From the NCBI RefSeq assembly GCF_011378855.1, contig NZ_WTLB01000012.1:29033-93032 (forward strand): 64,000 bases of DNA. The letters run 5' to 3'. Made by a program: the position numbers and the translations under genes. A model generated the notes under the pieces. It saw nothing but the letters and a program-made list of their open reading frames with translations. It did not search any database and was not told the DNA's origin. This document shows positions 27,495 through 36,363 of the stretch, in pieces (position 1 is the first letter of the stretch; each line of letters starts with the position of its first letter). This stretch comes from Pseudoalteromonas sp. Z1A8. Its GTDB lineage: Bacteria > Pseudomonadota > Gammaproteobacteria > Enterobacterales > Alteromonadaceae.

Positions 27495-28615
27495 TCAGTG
27501 CTCCATACCGGTTGTAGCGTCCCATCTGCTGTAATTGAAAAACGTTTATTTAAAGCACTTGCACCAAACAAGTTAAGTACGCTGTCGTAGTAACGAGTCT
27601 GGGTAAATGATTTATCAACCATTAGCTTTTGCTGAATTGCCATAACTGTAGAGTTATCGTTATTAGTCGCTAGTAAAGGTAATAGAGCTGAGTTAAAGCC
27701 TAGCGGGCCTCTTTTTTCAGATTTTCCTGACTTAGCAAAAGTATTTAAAGGCACGTAACCACGTTTATTAATTGTTTCTATAAAAGGATTAAATTGCGCT
27801 AATAGCTCTTTTTTATAAGGTGCGTTGTCTGCCATCATACTTGCCCATAAATAAACTCTAATAGCGTTGTAGCTTCCTAAATCGCTTGTTTTTTTATCGT
27901 AGTAAAAACCGTTATTTGCATCATACATTACCCAGTCAGGGCTAACACCTTGCTTTGCTGTATCTAAAATTAGCTTTGCTGAGCCTTCGTGCAATTGATG
28001 CCAAGGGGAGTGTGGGTAGAGCTTTTTAAACTGCTGGTAAATAAATAATGGTGAGTAGCTCGGGTTTAACTTAAAACGTTCATTATCAAATTCAAAACCG
28101 GTAGGAGCAGGTAGTAATGATAAGCCTAGGCCCGAAATATAGGCTGTTTCTTCACGCATTATTCGCTGTGCAAGTACGGCTGCTAATATGCTGTAGCGGC
28201 GGTCATCCCAAAGAATAGCAGCTTGCGATAAGCTATACGCTATCCATAGGTCAGAATCAGACGCTGGATTTGAATCTAAAATACCACCAATATTTTGATT
28301 GTTAACACCCCATTGCCATGCCGGTAAACGAGTGCTTAAATCACCCTCAGATAAATGCTCTTGGGTCCAATCAAGTACTAGGTCAAACATTGCTTTATCG
28401 TTTGCTACAACAGCAAAAAATAAGGCATAAGATTGGCCTTCAGAGGTTGTGACATTTTGCTCGCTACCTAAATCAATTACGCGGCCATCTTGGCTTATAA
28501 AGTTATTTTTAAACGTTTGCCATGCATCCCATGGCTGACACTGCTCTACTTGTGCACTGACATTAAAGGTAAATAATGCAATCACGGTAAAAAATACATT
28601 AATGAGTGACTTCAT
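27485..28615 (-). CDS. bcsZ: Periplasmic endoglucanase BcsZ (GH8), catalytic-base Asp replaced by Asn
   Basis: 376 residues with a signal peptide (about 1-21, VSA|Q). The GH8 general acid is Glu59 in TTSEGQSYALFF. The conserved SDSDLWIAYSL segment (substrate-binding Asp) and GLGLSLLP are present. In the segment matching SYDAIR of E. coli BcsZ, whose Asp243 is the reported catalytic base, this protein reads SYNAIRVYLW with Asn250 (codon AAC at 27866-27868). Activity may therefore be reduced, or the enzyme may use another base as in the GH8b group. Cellulases in bcs operons trim the nascent glucan and affect export. bcsB's stop and the bcsZ start share one base (TAATG). Confidence 0.92.
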   Translation of the reverse strand: MKSLINVFFTVIALFTFNVSAQVEQCQPWDAWQTFKNNFISQDGRVIDLGSEQNVTTSEGQSYALFFAVVANDKAMFDLVLDWTQEHLSEGDLSTRLPAWQWGVNNQNIGGILDSNPASDSDLWIAYSLSQAAILWDDRRYSILAAVLAQRIMREETAYISGLGLSLLPAPTGFEFDNERFKLNPSYSPLFIYQQFKKLYPHSPWHQLHEGSAKLILDTAKQGVSPDWVMYDANNGFYYDKKTSDLGSYNAIRVYLWASMMADNAPYKKELLAQFNPFIETINKRGYVPLNTFAKSGKSEKRGPLGFNSALLPLLATNNDNSTVMAIQQKLMVDKSFTQTRYYDSVLNLFGASALNKRFSITADGTLQPVWSTECR

Positions 28616-30861
28616 TACTTATCTCCTTCAGCTAAGCGCTTGTGTGTTAATGCTTGCAGTAATCGCCATATTATAAATGAGATCAGCAGTAGTGTTAAAA
28701 TAGACAATAGCGCTAGCACAAATGGGTGATCTGACAAATGGAACCAAATTAGGGTATACACAGGAATGTGACCAACAAAATATTGCTCATCAGTTTTTAT
28801 TGTTTTAATGCCTTGAGAATTTATGACCGCCGCACTGCCTTTAATTTGCGCAAGAGCTTCTGAACTCATTAACGCATCATCAAGTAGATTAAAGGCTTTT
28901 TGTGATGTTGCACTAAGCGATACTATTGAACGCTCTGAATCAAACGGTGATTGAAACCCTGTAATAACGGCCATATCACCGCTACTTTTTATACTCACTT
29001 CTACTTTATCTGTTGTTTGCTCATCGTATGCACCATTGTATATAGCTTGTTTTATAGCGCGCTGATTGTTATCAAGCAGGATATTGGTTTGCGCGTCTTC
29101 ATCTAAGTTATTGGCAATGCTGTTAGGTTTTGCGATAACTAAAATGTCTTTATCATCTAAGTTGGCATCTTCATTTAAATGAGCAACGCTTATTCTGTGG
29201 GCTGGATAACCAGTAATTGCACCAAAGTGACCGGTTAAGTTAAGCAGTACAGAAAGCGCTTTAGGTGATGGCACTTCATCTATTAATACTAAAGTTTGTT
29301 GTAAATCTGCATATTTTGTAAATGGGAATCCGCTATTTGCAAATACATTTAAATCAGGCAAAGCCATGTAATGGTCAAATCCACTTACATCAATGTTAGA
29401 GTTTCCATCAATTACACCGTACTCGCCACCAGGAGGGGCAACTGGGCAGTCGCCTTTTATAGATATTGCAAACCTAAAGTCAAAATTTAGTTCATTGCGG
29501 TTGGCAAGGTTAATACCCTCTAATGAAAAATCTTCTGCGCTTTGTGTTGTGTCTGTATTAGCTATTAAAGGCAACAATGTTTTAGCGGTCGTTAAAGATG
29601 TATCTTTTTTATCAAGTAAATAACCAGTTATGAACTCTTGATTTATTAACATGTTCAAACGTGAATTTAAGGTTTCGCTATCTGGTGTATTACGGTATTG
29701 CAGGGTTATTGGAATCCCTTTTTCACGCCAAGTAAATAAATCAGGAGCAAAACGAACGTTTAGTTTTATAGGCCCGTTGTTAAGACCTTCAGCTTGTAGC
29801 TGAGTTGGGTAGTCAATAAGTTCGTCAAAGTGCACAGGGCGATCGCTTCTGAGCCATCGCGGTGCATCGTATGCTTTACGCAGTGGTAGCTTATTAATTG
29901 CTTCGATGCTCGCACTTCTGCCAGTCATAATTTTATGACCAAATACAAGACCAGTGACCGCTGTTTTTAAGTCTTTTTCATCACGCCCCAAAATTAACAG
30001 CATTTTATTGTATCTGTGAATAGGGCTTGAGATCAGCTCAACAGTTGGCTTTTCAACATCTGGATAATCTTTTAAAAAATCAGGTTTTGAGTCATTAGTA
30101 ATAAACACCACGCTATGTTGCTCAGGTGCTTTATTTACGACTACTGGAAAGTTAGCGCCACGCCAGTCAGCTTGTGCGCCAAACCAGCTTGATAAAGTGG
30201 CAGCTGCTTCTATTGCTTGTGTATTGGGCGTGTTTGCAAATACAAAAGGTAGGTTTAATTTGTTGTAATCTTTAGCATCAAAAAATGGTTCTGGTAAATA
30301 CTCAAGGCGGCTATCAATTGCTAACTGTTTTTGATCAAGGGTGATGTTGCTTGATTTATTTATTTCAGTCCAAATTGAACGGCTAAAATAATCTTGGCAT
30401 TGTAAGTCGTAGTAACCAACTAACTCAAAGCGAATTTGGTTGTAGTCTTGAATGTATTTAGCATTTAGGTCTAGGTTGTGACTTACTGTGTTTTTTACAA
30501 CACTTAGTTTTTCATTAATAGGTAAAACAGTGACTAAGTTATCGTTAAAGTAAACTTTTAAATGCGATACATTAGCTAGTAATGAAGGCGAGTTGGTATA
30601 CGAAAAGTTAAGCTTTAAATTAGTGCTTAATTTATCAATTCTATTTGTGAAATCAACCCTAGAATTGTTATTCACGCCGTCGAGTTTATAGTCGTTGAAT
30701 CCTAACTTTTCAAAGCTAAGGCGTAAACTAGATATCTGAGCGCTCTCAGGGTAGCCATTTACAAACATAGTTTTGTCGTGCATAGGCTCGATAGCGAGTA
30801 CTTGATATGCGCTACTAATAAGTAACAATGTTAGAAATGTATTAAGTAACTTTTTAATCAT
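28615..30861 (-). CDS. bcsB: Cellulose synthase periplasmic subunit BcsB
   Basis: 748 residues. A signal peptide (1-23) is followed by alternating carbohydrate-binding and flavodoxin-like domains (first CBD about 40-165, PSLLANVSHLKVYFND; later GVNLANRNELNFDFRF and HYMALPDLNVFANSGFPFTKYADL). A single C-terminal membrane anchor (about 713-735) precedes a short basic tail. BcsB docks on BcsA and guides the glucan through the periplasm. The start overlaps the end of bcsA by eight bases. Older annotation calls it the cyclic-di-GMP-binding subunit, but the PilZ domain is in BcsA. Confidence 0.95.
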   Translation of the reverse strand: MIKKLLNTFLTLLLISSAYQVLAIEPMHDKTMFVNGYPESAQISSLRLSFEKLGFNDYKLDGVNNNSRVDFTNRIDKLSTNLKLNFSYTNSPSLLANVSHLKVYFNDNLVTVLPINEKLSVVKNTVSHNLDLNAKYIQDYNQIRFELVGYYDLQCQDYFSRSIWTEINKSSNITLDQKQLAIDSRLEYLPEPFFDAKDYNKLNLPFVFANTPNTQAIEAAATLSSWFGAQADWRGANFPVVVNKAPEQHSVVFITNDSKPDFLKDYPDVEKPTVELISSPIHRYNKMLLILGRDEKDLKTAVTGLVFGHKIMTGRSASIEAINKLPLRKAYDAPRWLRSDRPVHFDELIDYPTQLQAEGLNNGPIKLNVRFAPDLFTWREKGIPITLQYRNTPDSETLNSRLNMLINQEFITGYLLDKKDTSLTTAKTLLPLIANTDTTQSAEDFSLEGINLANRNELNFDFRFAISIKGDCPVAPPGGEYGVIDGNSNIDVSGFDHYMALPDLNVFANSGFPFTKYADLQQTLVLIDEVPSPKALSVLLNLTGHFGAITGYPAHRISVAHLNEDANLDDKDILVIAKPNSIANNLDEDAQTNILLDNNQRAIKQAIYNGAYDEQTTDKVEVSIKSSGDMAVITGFQSPFDSERSIVSLSATSQKAFNLLDDALMSSEALAQIKGSAAVINSQGIKTIKTDEQYFVGHIPVYTLIWFHLSDHPFVLALLSILTLLLISFIIWRLLQALTHKRLAEGDK

Positions 30862-33523
30862 AATTATTATGCACTATCGGTTTTTTTGGAGTAAATGAAT
30901 TTATGTAAATGACGGTATTAGTCATAAACTTAATTATTGGTTGTAATGCTCTTGGGGCATGAAATAGTAAATTACTAAAGCCCCGTAAACTGGTTTTTTG
31001 CACTTCTTTAAAGCTATACGATGGACGGTCATGTCTAAAGTTATTTTGCCAATCTAACCAAGCATCTGCTCTGGAGAAAGTACATTGTATAAAAGCTCTT
31101 TGTTTTTCTAACGATAAATCTTTAAGTGTAAGACCAATTTGTTTTTTACGGGTGTTACATACGTAAGTTGTAAACGAGAATTGCTTGTTACCGCGACTCA
31201 TTAATAATTCAATTTTATCGTTAACGCGGCATAAATGTGCGTGTTCAGTCTCTATACCTACACCGTTATCTGAATAATCCGTTATTTTTACTTTTAAAGT
31301 ATGACCATTTGCTAAACGAACGCCGGCAGGGAAGTTTGCTTTGATACGATGCGAGTGCCTAACTTGGCGTGCTTCGGCAGCAACCGCAACCGCAGCGCCT
31401 AAAATAATAATATTATAAAAAGCCCAACCCATACTTATTATCAGTACGCCGATTTGACTTGAATCACCTAAAAATAGACGTAATATACCTACTATTATGC
31501 CCAGTAAATTAATAAGTAAGAGAATTAAATACGGTTTAGAAATACCCCAGTCGTAATGCTCTTCATCATTTAAACCGCCTTTTTCTGTTACGTTAAATTT
31601 ACCCTTATTAGGATTAAATAAAGCAACGGTTGTTGGTTTTAATATGTACCAAGCAAGTACTGATTCATATACTTCACCCCAGAAGGAGTAACGGTATTTA
31701 CCTTGAATGCGTGAGTTAGTTGCTTTTATCTGAATTAACGTTGGCACCACATAGATAAAAATAGCAATAAAAGGGGCATAAATTATGTACGCGTTAAAAT
31801 ATATCAACGCTAAAGGGGCTGTTAAAAATACAATACGAGGAATACCCGATAGGAAGTGCAGCATTGCGTTTATATAACATAATCGTTGAGGAAGACTTAA
31901 ACCTTTACCCATTAACGGATTATCAAGCCTAAATATTTGCGCCATACCACGCGCCCAGCGGATACGTTGACCTATATGCGCTGATAAGCTGTCGGTGGCA
32001 AGGCCTGCGGCTTGTGGAATGTTTATATAAGCTGTTTTATAACCAGCGCGTTGCATACGAAGAGCCGTGTGAGCATCCTCAGTTACTGTTTCAAACGCAA
32101 AGCCGCCAATATCATCAAGTGCTGCTCGTTTTAATACGGCGCAAGAACCACAAAAGAAGGTTGCATCCCACATGTCGTTACCGTCTTGAATAAGTCCATA
32201 AAACAGCATGTTTTCGTTAGGAATTTGGCTGTGGTTATTAAGGTTTCGCTCAAATGGATCGGCTGAGAAAAAGTGATGCGGTGTTTGCACTAAACACACT
32301 TTACTGTCTTTTAAAAACTGCCCCATTGTCATTTGTAAAAATGAGCGAGCAGGAACGTGGTCACAGTCAAAAATTGCGATATATTCGCCATCGGTATAGC
32401 GCATAGCGCTATTCATATTACCGGCTTTAGCATGATTGTTATCCGCACGAGCTAAATAACCCACTCCAATTTCGGCTGCAAAATCTTTAAACTCTGAGCG
32501 CTTACCATCATCTAATATGTAAACATTTAGTTTATCGGCAGGCCAATCAATACTTAAAGCAGCGAGCGTAGTAGGCCTTACAACACTTAACGGCTCATTA
32601 TAAGTTGGGATATATACATCAACTGTTGGCCACAAGTCAGTGTCTTTAGGCAAAGGAACTGGTTTTCGTTCAAGTGGATTAATTGTTTGGAAAAAGCCCA
32701 AAATAAGCACAAGCCAGGCATACGTTTCAGCAAGCAGTAAGCCCCCACCTAGCGCAAGTGCAAGCGGATCATCCCAGTTTAAAGTTTCAGTGTAACGCCA
32801 CCATAAATAACGAGAAGACGTAGTTACTGACAAGGTGATCATGACAATGGTTGCCATTTGGCCTTTTACTCGCTTAAGTGCATACGCAACTAATAAAATA
32901 AAGCTTATAAAAACGGCTTGAGCTTCTAAGCTAAAAGGAATAGTAATGAATATTGCTAATAAAAATAAAATAAATGCGAGGGTGACGTATTTAACTAATT
33001 TATTTTGCCATACACGTGCATCAGCCATCGCTTTAAAAGCACTTTTTTTAGGACCTTTTTTGTTTTTTGATAGTAGGCGCTTTAATAGTTTACCTAACTT
33101 TAAATCAAACCAACGTAATTGCCTTAAAAGATAACTAACGCCATCATAAAAGTAATTAACTGCATCTTCTTTTACAGAACTCGGTTTAAGCTGATTTTTA
33201 AAAAATACTAAAAAAACACTTTGGATAACAAAGCGTAATATATTTGAGTAAATATAGGTTCGATAAGGCAACCTTAAATGAGGGTAGTAGTCATAAAGGG
33301 TAAACTCAAAGCTGATTTTATGCTGTTTAATGTTTATAAATAGCGAGCTTAAAAGTGTAATAAAAGGCATTAAGAAAGCTTCAATTACATTTACTTTATG
33401 TTGATTAAAGTAGCTGTGAAACTTAAATAATATGTACCGAACTAACTTATCAGTAAATAAAATGCTCAGCAGCAAGTATAAAGTACTGTGAATAGGGCGC
33501 TGATAAAATAATGTAATACTCAT
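30854..33523 (-). CDS. bcsA: Cellulose synthase catalytic subunit BcsA (UDP-forming)
   Basis: 889 residues. N-terminal membrane helices are followed by the GT2 domain with Asp338 (LDDGKR), D386-C-D388 (metal and UDP), TFFCGS, T481-E482-D483 (catalytic base) and the Q519-RIRW-523 motif. Further helices form the translocation channel. The cytoplasmic C-terminal PilZ domain has the c-di-GMP motifs R722-HSH-R726 and DYSDNG. It polymerises glucose from UDP-glucose and is switched on by c-di-GMP. All key motifs are intact, so it should be active. It lies between bcsQ (one base apart) and bcsB (overlapping). Confidence 0.97.
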   Translation of the reverse strand: MSITLFYQRPIHSTLYLLLSILFTDKLVRYILFKFHSYFNQHKVNVIEAFLMPFITLLSSLFINIKQHKISFEFTLYDYYPHLRLPYRTYIYSNILRFVIQSVFLVFFKNQLKPSSVKEDAVNYFYDGVSYLLRQLRWFDLKLGKLLKRLLSKNKKGPKKSAFKAMADARVWQNKLVKYVTLAFILFLLAIFITIPFSLEAQAVFISFILLVAYALKRVKGQMATIVMITLSVTTSSRYLWWRYTETLNWDDPLALALGGGLLLAETYAWLVLILGFFQTINPLERKPVPLPKDTDLWPTVDVYIPTYNEPLSVVRPTTLAALSIDWPADKLNVYILDDGKRSEFKDFAAEIGVGYLARADNNHAKAGNMNSAMRYTDGEYIAIFDCDHVPARSFLQMTMGQFLKDSKVCLVQTPHHFFSADPFERNLNNHSQIPNENMLFYGLIQDGNDMWDATFFCGSCAVLKRAALDDIGGFAFETVTEDAHTALRMQRAGYKTAYINIPQAAGLATDSLSAHIGQRIRWARGMAQIFRLDNPLMGKGLSLPQRLCYINAMLHFLSGIPRIVFLTAPLALIYFNAYIIYAPFIAIFIYVVPTLIQIKATNSRIQGKYRYSFWGEVYESVLAWYILKPTTVALFNPNKGKFNVTEKGGLNDEEHYDWGISKPYLILLLINLLGIIVGILRLFLGDSSQIGVLIISMGWAFYNIIILGAAVAVAAEARQVRHSHRIKANFPAGVRLANGHTLKVKITDYSDNGVGIETEHAHLCRVNDKIELLMSRGNKQFSFTTYVCNTRKKQIGLTLKDLSLEKQRAFIQCTFSRADAWLDWQNNFRHDRPSYSFKEVQKTSLRGFSNLLFHAPRALQPIIKFMTNTVIYINSFTPKKPIVHNNYD

Positions 33524-33524
33524 T

Positions 33525-34241
33525 TTATAAGGTCGCTTTACTAACTAGCCAACCAGCTAGCGTTTCAAAGTCATCATTTGCGACACTATATGGCGCGCAG
33601 TTAAGCGCTACATTTCTGTATGCGGTTGACTCTTTAATAACTTCGTCACTGTTAATAAAAAACGGAGCCATGAGCGGAAGCGTTGATTGCCACAGAGAAA
33701 ACAAGTCAAATTCTAGCGTAGATGCAGAGTTATATCGGTTAACTAAAAAGTAATGCTTCCAGTCGGTATCTGAATTTTTGAGTGTTTGTAGGCGCCTATA
33801 AATTAAGCTGTGACAAATAGCATCACAATTTACCAGTTCAATAACAATATCTTTTTTTTCTAACGGATAATGAGAAAGATTAATATGCGAAGGGCAGTCA
33901 AAAAGCACCCAAGCTTCGTCACTATAATTTAGGTTTTTGCATTTATTAACCATTTTAGTGATGCTATTGATACTCGTGTCATCACTATCACCAAATGGTA
34001 AAAATACAATGCCATCGCTATCTTGGTGAAAATGCGCAATTGCATCTTCAAAGCTTGCTTCATTACTCCAGCCTTTGGTGTATTTCCACGGCAAACCAAA
34101 ATGTAAACCTAAGTCACTTTTTGCATCTAGGTCGATAGCAATAACATCAACGTCAGATTTTTTTAGCACGCACGCTAGGTTTGCAACCACAGAGGTACTG
34201 CCTAAACCGCCTTTGATACCTTTAATGAAAACTCTTTGCAA
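33525..34241 (-). CDS. bcsQ: BcsQ, MinD/ParA-like ATPase of the cellulose machine
   Basis: 238 residues. The deviant Walker A motif is KGGLGSTSV (about residues 10-18) with both lysines of the SIMIBI class, and VIAIDLDAKSDL and WVLFDCPSH supply the other nucleotide-site motifs. BcsQ with BcsR forms the cytoplasmic regulatory complex that binds BcsE and places the synthase. The start is TTG at 34241, since the match to other BcsQ proteins begins here; the nearest ribosome-like site is about 12 bases away, so the start is the uncertain point. It lies 32 bases downstream of bcsR. Confidence 0.9.
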   Translation of the reverse strand: MQRVFIKGIKGGLGSTSVVANLACVLKKSDVDVIAIDLDAKSDLGLHFGLPWKYTKGWSNEASFEDAIAHFHQDSDGIVFLPFGDSDDTSINSITKMVNKCKNLNYSDEAWVLFDCPSHINLSHYPLEKKDIVIELVNCDAICHSLIYRRLQTLKNSDTDWKHYFLVNRYNSASTLEFDLFSLWQSTLPLMAPFFINSDEVIKESTAYRNVALNCAPYSVANDDFETLAGWLVSKATL

Positions 34242-34273
34242 CTGATGTTTTACCTATCGTTAATTGAACTAGC

Positions 34274-34453
34274 TTACATGTTTAGTTCGTTGTTTATTTC
34301 TTTAAGTAATGCGTACTTATTAATTGTATTATTATTTTGCTGCTTGTTTACAATTTCTATGTAGTCATCACTCTTACCACCAAAACGCAGTGCAAGGTTT
34401 TCTATGTCACTTGATGTTAACGTTTGTGAGTTTTTATACGTTAAGTTGTTCAT
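34274..34453 (-). CDS. bcsR: BcsR-like small cellulose-synthesis regulator, 59 aa
   Basis: The ATG at 34453 has AAGGT upstream and gives a 59-residue protein; the longer frame to 34573 adds an unrelated hydrophobic segment and crosses the promoter region. The pattern DIENLALRFGG..DYIEI ... YALLKEIN resembles E. coli BcsR (62 aa), which has the same order of short helices. Position as first gene before bcsQ fits exactly. BcsR binds BcsQ and BcsE in the synthase's cytoplasmic vestibule. The assignment rests on size, position and weak similarity. Confidence 0.75.
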   Translation of the reverse strand: MNNLTYKNSQTLTSSDIENLALRFGGKSDDYIEIVNKQQNNNTINKYALLKEINNELNM

Positions 34454-34492
34454 CTTTACCTTAACAGTTACGTTAATTATTTTGATTAAATG

Positions 34493-34522
34493 TGGACAAT
34501 ATTTGGCTATTATATATAGAAT
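34493..34522 (+). promoter_or_regulatory. Candidate promoter for bcsEFG in the divergent bcs intergenic region
   Basis: TGGACA (34493-34498) and TAGAAT (34517-34522) are spaced by 18 bases and lie 45 bases before bcsE. The whole 114-base region between bcsR and bcsE is very AT-rich and must also hold the promoter of the minus-strand operon, which I could not place. Confidence 0.35.
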
Positions 34523-34567
34523 AACGGTTAAAACTAGTAAAAAAGTATTTTTTATAGGGCGTTTTAA

Positions 34568-36190
34568 GTGCATAACTTTAACATAGCGGGATTAGAGCCT
34601 GCTGCAAAAGAGTTAAAATCGGCTTCAAGTTACGCTGTTTTAGCCCCTTTAGACAATTTTTTAATCGAATTGGCGTTACATTCAATTAACCAAAGCTTAG
34701 CTAATGATATATATATAGTTTCCCAAGAGATTGAGTCATTTTTTGATTCTTCTTTTTCTGCATCGTTAAATTATGCTTATAAAAATAATCGAGTTCACCC
34801 TTTTTCGTTGGCCTCAGAAACGCAGCATTATCCAATTGAGAAAATTAATTCAGCTATTATAAAAGAAATCAGTGCTTATAAACGTCTAAACACAGCACTT
34901 ATTTTTGTTCACTTTAGTACAACACAGCTAAACAGTGCTGGTGAAAAAAGCTTAGAGCTGATGATGAAAGAGTATAGAGATTTCACGCAAAAGACGGGTG
35001 CTACATTATTACTCTTAATATCTGGGCCTGATATTGCTAATTATCGCTTTTTAGTTAGACGATTAAACAATATATTTGATGGGCTGGTTTTTGTTGATAA
35101 CGATGCTGCGGTGCGAGTACTTGAATATGACTACTGGCGTCATAGTACCGGTGTTATTGCTGGTGAACATTATCAGTTATTGTTAAGTAAAAACCAGTTT
35201 GTTGTTCAAAAGGGAATAATAAGCGAGAGTAAAACGGCTAAAAGTTCAGATTTTTCTGATGAAGATGATGTATGGCTAGTGCAAGGTGCGGTGCCCGAAG
35301 GTACTAAACTACCGATGCACTATAAAAGCGTAAAAGATAATAATGACTTATTTAATAAAGGCCCAAAAGTAGAAGCTGCTACATTAATTTTTGCAGTAAC
35401 GCGTTATACCGATTTAGCGTTATTAGGTAAGCAGTGTTTTGAGCTTAGAAAAAACTGTGGACGCTGGTTAAAACTTGTTATTCAAAATGTAGATGGTGTA
35501 ATTCGTCATCAAGATGAATGCTTATTTTTAACCTTGGGTGTAAACCTTATTTTATATAGTTTTTCAGAGCCATCTCGATTGCTCTCACAAATTCAATCTA
35601 TTCAAGGTTTTCAGTTTTCAAGACCTTTACCTCCCTCTGTTGAAGATGTGTTAAAATACACTGAAAATACCTTTTCAAAGGGGTATTTACCTTTCATTGA
35701 GTTTACAAAACAAGTAGAAATTCATAGTGACTCAGCCGTTAATCTAGGTGTGAGTGGTGTGCTAGTGAAGCTTGAACTACTGCCAAGAATAGACCCTATT
35801 CACCCTTTGCATTTATTTCATATTAAGCGCGAAGGTGATGTATTTAGTATTGCAGATAATACAGTTTATTTATATCTGCATGCTTGTAGAGAGAATGACG
35901 TTGATAATGCAATTAAGCATTTGTTTAAATTAAAAACGAGTGATTTTTTTGTGCAGCAAAATATAATTTCTGATCACTTTTACATTCAACAAGAATGTAA
36001 GCAATTAAGGCGTTTTTATAAAGGTAAGAGTGTTGTAGATTTCTCACAAAAACTTGCTGAGAATGATAGCTATAAATTTGCACCTGATATAGCAAACAGC
36101 ATTACTGAACATATTGAAACGCCAGAATTCTCTAGCAAAAGTCGTCCAGATGCTAAGCCTTTTATAATGAAATTAAGAGATAACTTATGA
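34568..36190 (+). CDS. bcsE: Cyclic-di-GMP-binding regulator BcsE
   Basis: 540 residues from a GTG start. It has the N-terminal degenerate P-loop-like region, then the REC-like and GGDEF-like tandem of BcsE. Two arginine/aspartate motifs are seen: R313-HQ-D316 followed by ECLFLTLGVNLILY, and R421-EG-D424 (RxGD, the GIL-domain I-site motif). They correspond to the two c-di-GMP contact motifs of E. coli BcsE. The protein recruits BcsRQ to the synthase and boosts cellulose output. Its TGA overlaps the bcsF ATG (ATGA at 36187-36190). Confidence 0.92.
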   Translation: MHNFNIAGLEPAAKELKSASSYAVLAPLDNFLIELALHSINQSLANDIYIVSQEIESFFDSSFSASLNYAYKNNRVHPFSLASETQHYPIEKINSAIIKEISAYKRLNTALIFVHFSTTQLNSAGEKSLELMMKEYRDFTQKTGATLLLLISGPDIANYRFLVRRLNNIFDGLVFVDNDAAVRVLEYDYWRHSTGVIAGEHYQLLLSKNQFVVQKGIISESKTAKSSDFSDEDDVWLVQGAVPEGTKLPMHYKSVKDNNDLFNKGPKVEAATLIFAVTRYTDLALLGKQCFELRKNCGRWLKLVIQNVDGVIRHQDECLFLTLGVNLILYSFSEPSRLLSQIQSIQGFQFSRPLPPSVEDVLKYTENTFSKGYLPFIEFTKQVEIHSDSAVNLGVSGVLVKLELLPRIDPIHPLHLFHIKREGDVFSIADNTVYLYLHACRENDVDNAIKHLFKLKTSDFFVQQNIISDHFYIQQECKQLRRFYKGKSVVDFSQKLAENDSYKFAPDIANSITEHIETPEFSSKSRPDAKPFIMKLRDNL

Positions 36191-36363
36191 GTATGAATCA
36201 GCTCTTAATTACTGTGTTTTTTGCAATGCTGCTTGGCGCGATGCTTTGTTTACTAGGCAAATACATTTTATCTCTAATAACAAAATATTATTATAAGCTT
36301 ACTTTTAAACATGAAGTACTAGAGCCTTATACACCAAATACAGTAAAAAAGGATAAGCAGTGA
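36187..36363 (+). CDS. bcsF: BcsF, small membrane protein of cellulose modification, 58 aa
   Basis: A frame of 58 codons starts with ATG at 36187, inside the bcsE stop, and ends at a TGA (36361-36363) that overlaps the GTG of bcsG. One hydrophobic helix (about residues 5-30) is followed by a basic tail and a Pro/Thr/Lys-rich end, as in E. coli BcsF (63 aa). BcsF helps BcsE and BcsG join the membrane complex. Position between bcsE and bcsG and the coupled overlaps are the main support. It is easily missed because of its size. Confidence 0.85.
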   Translation: MSMNQLLITVFFAMLLGAMLCLLGKYILSLITKYYYKLTFKHEVLEPYTPNTVKKDKQ

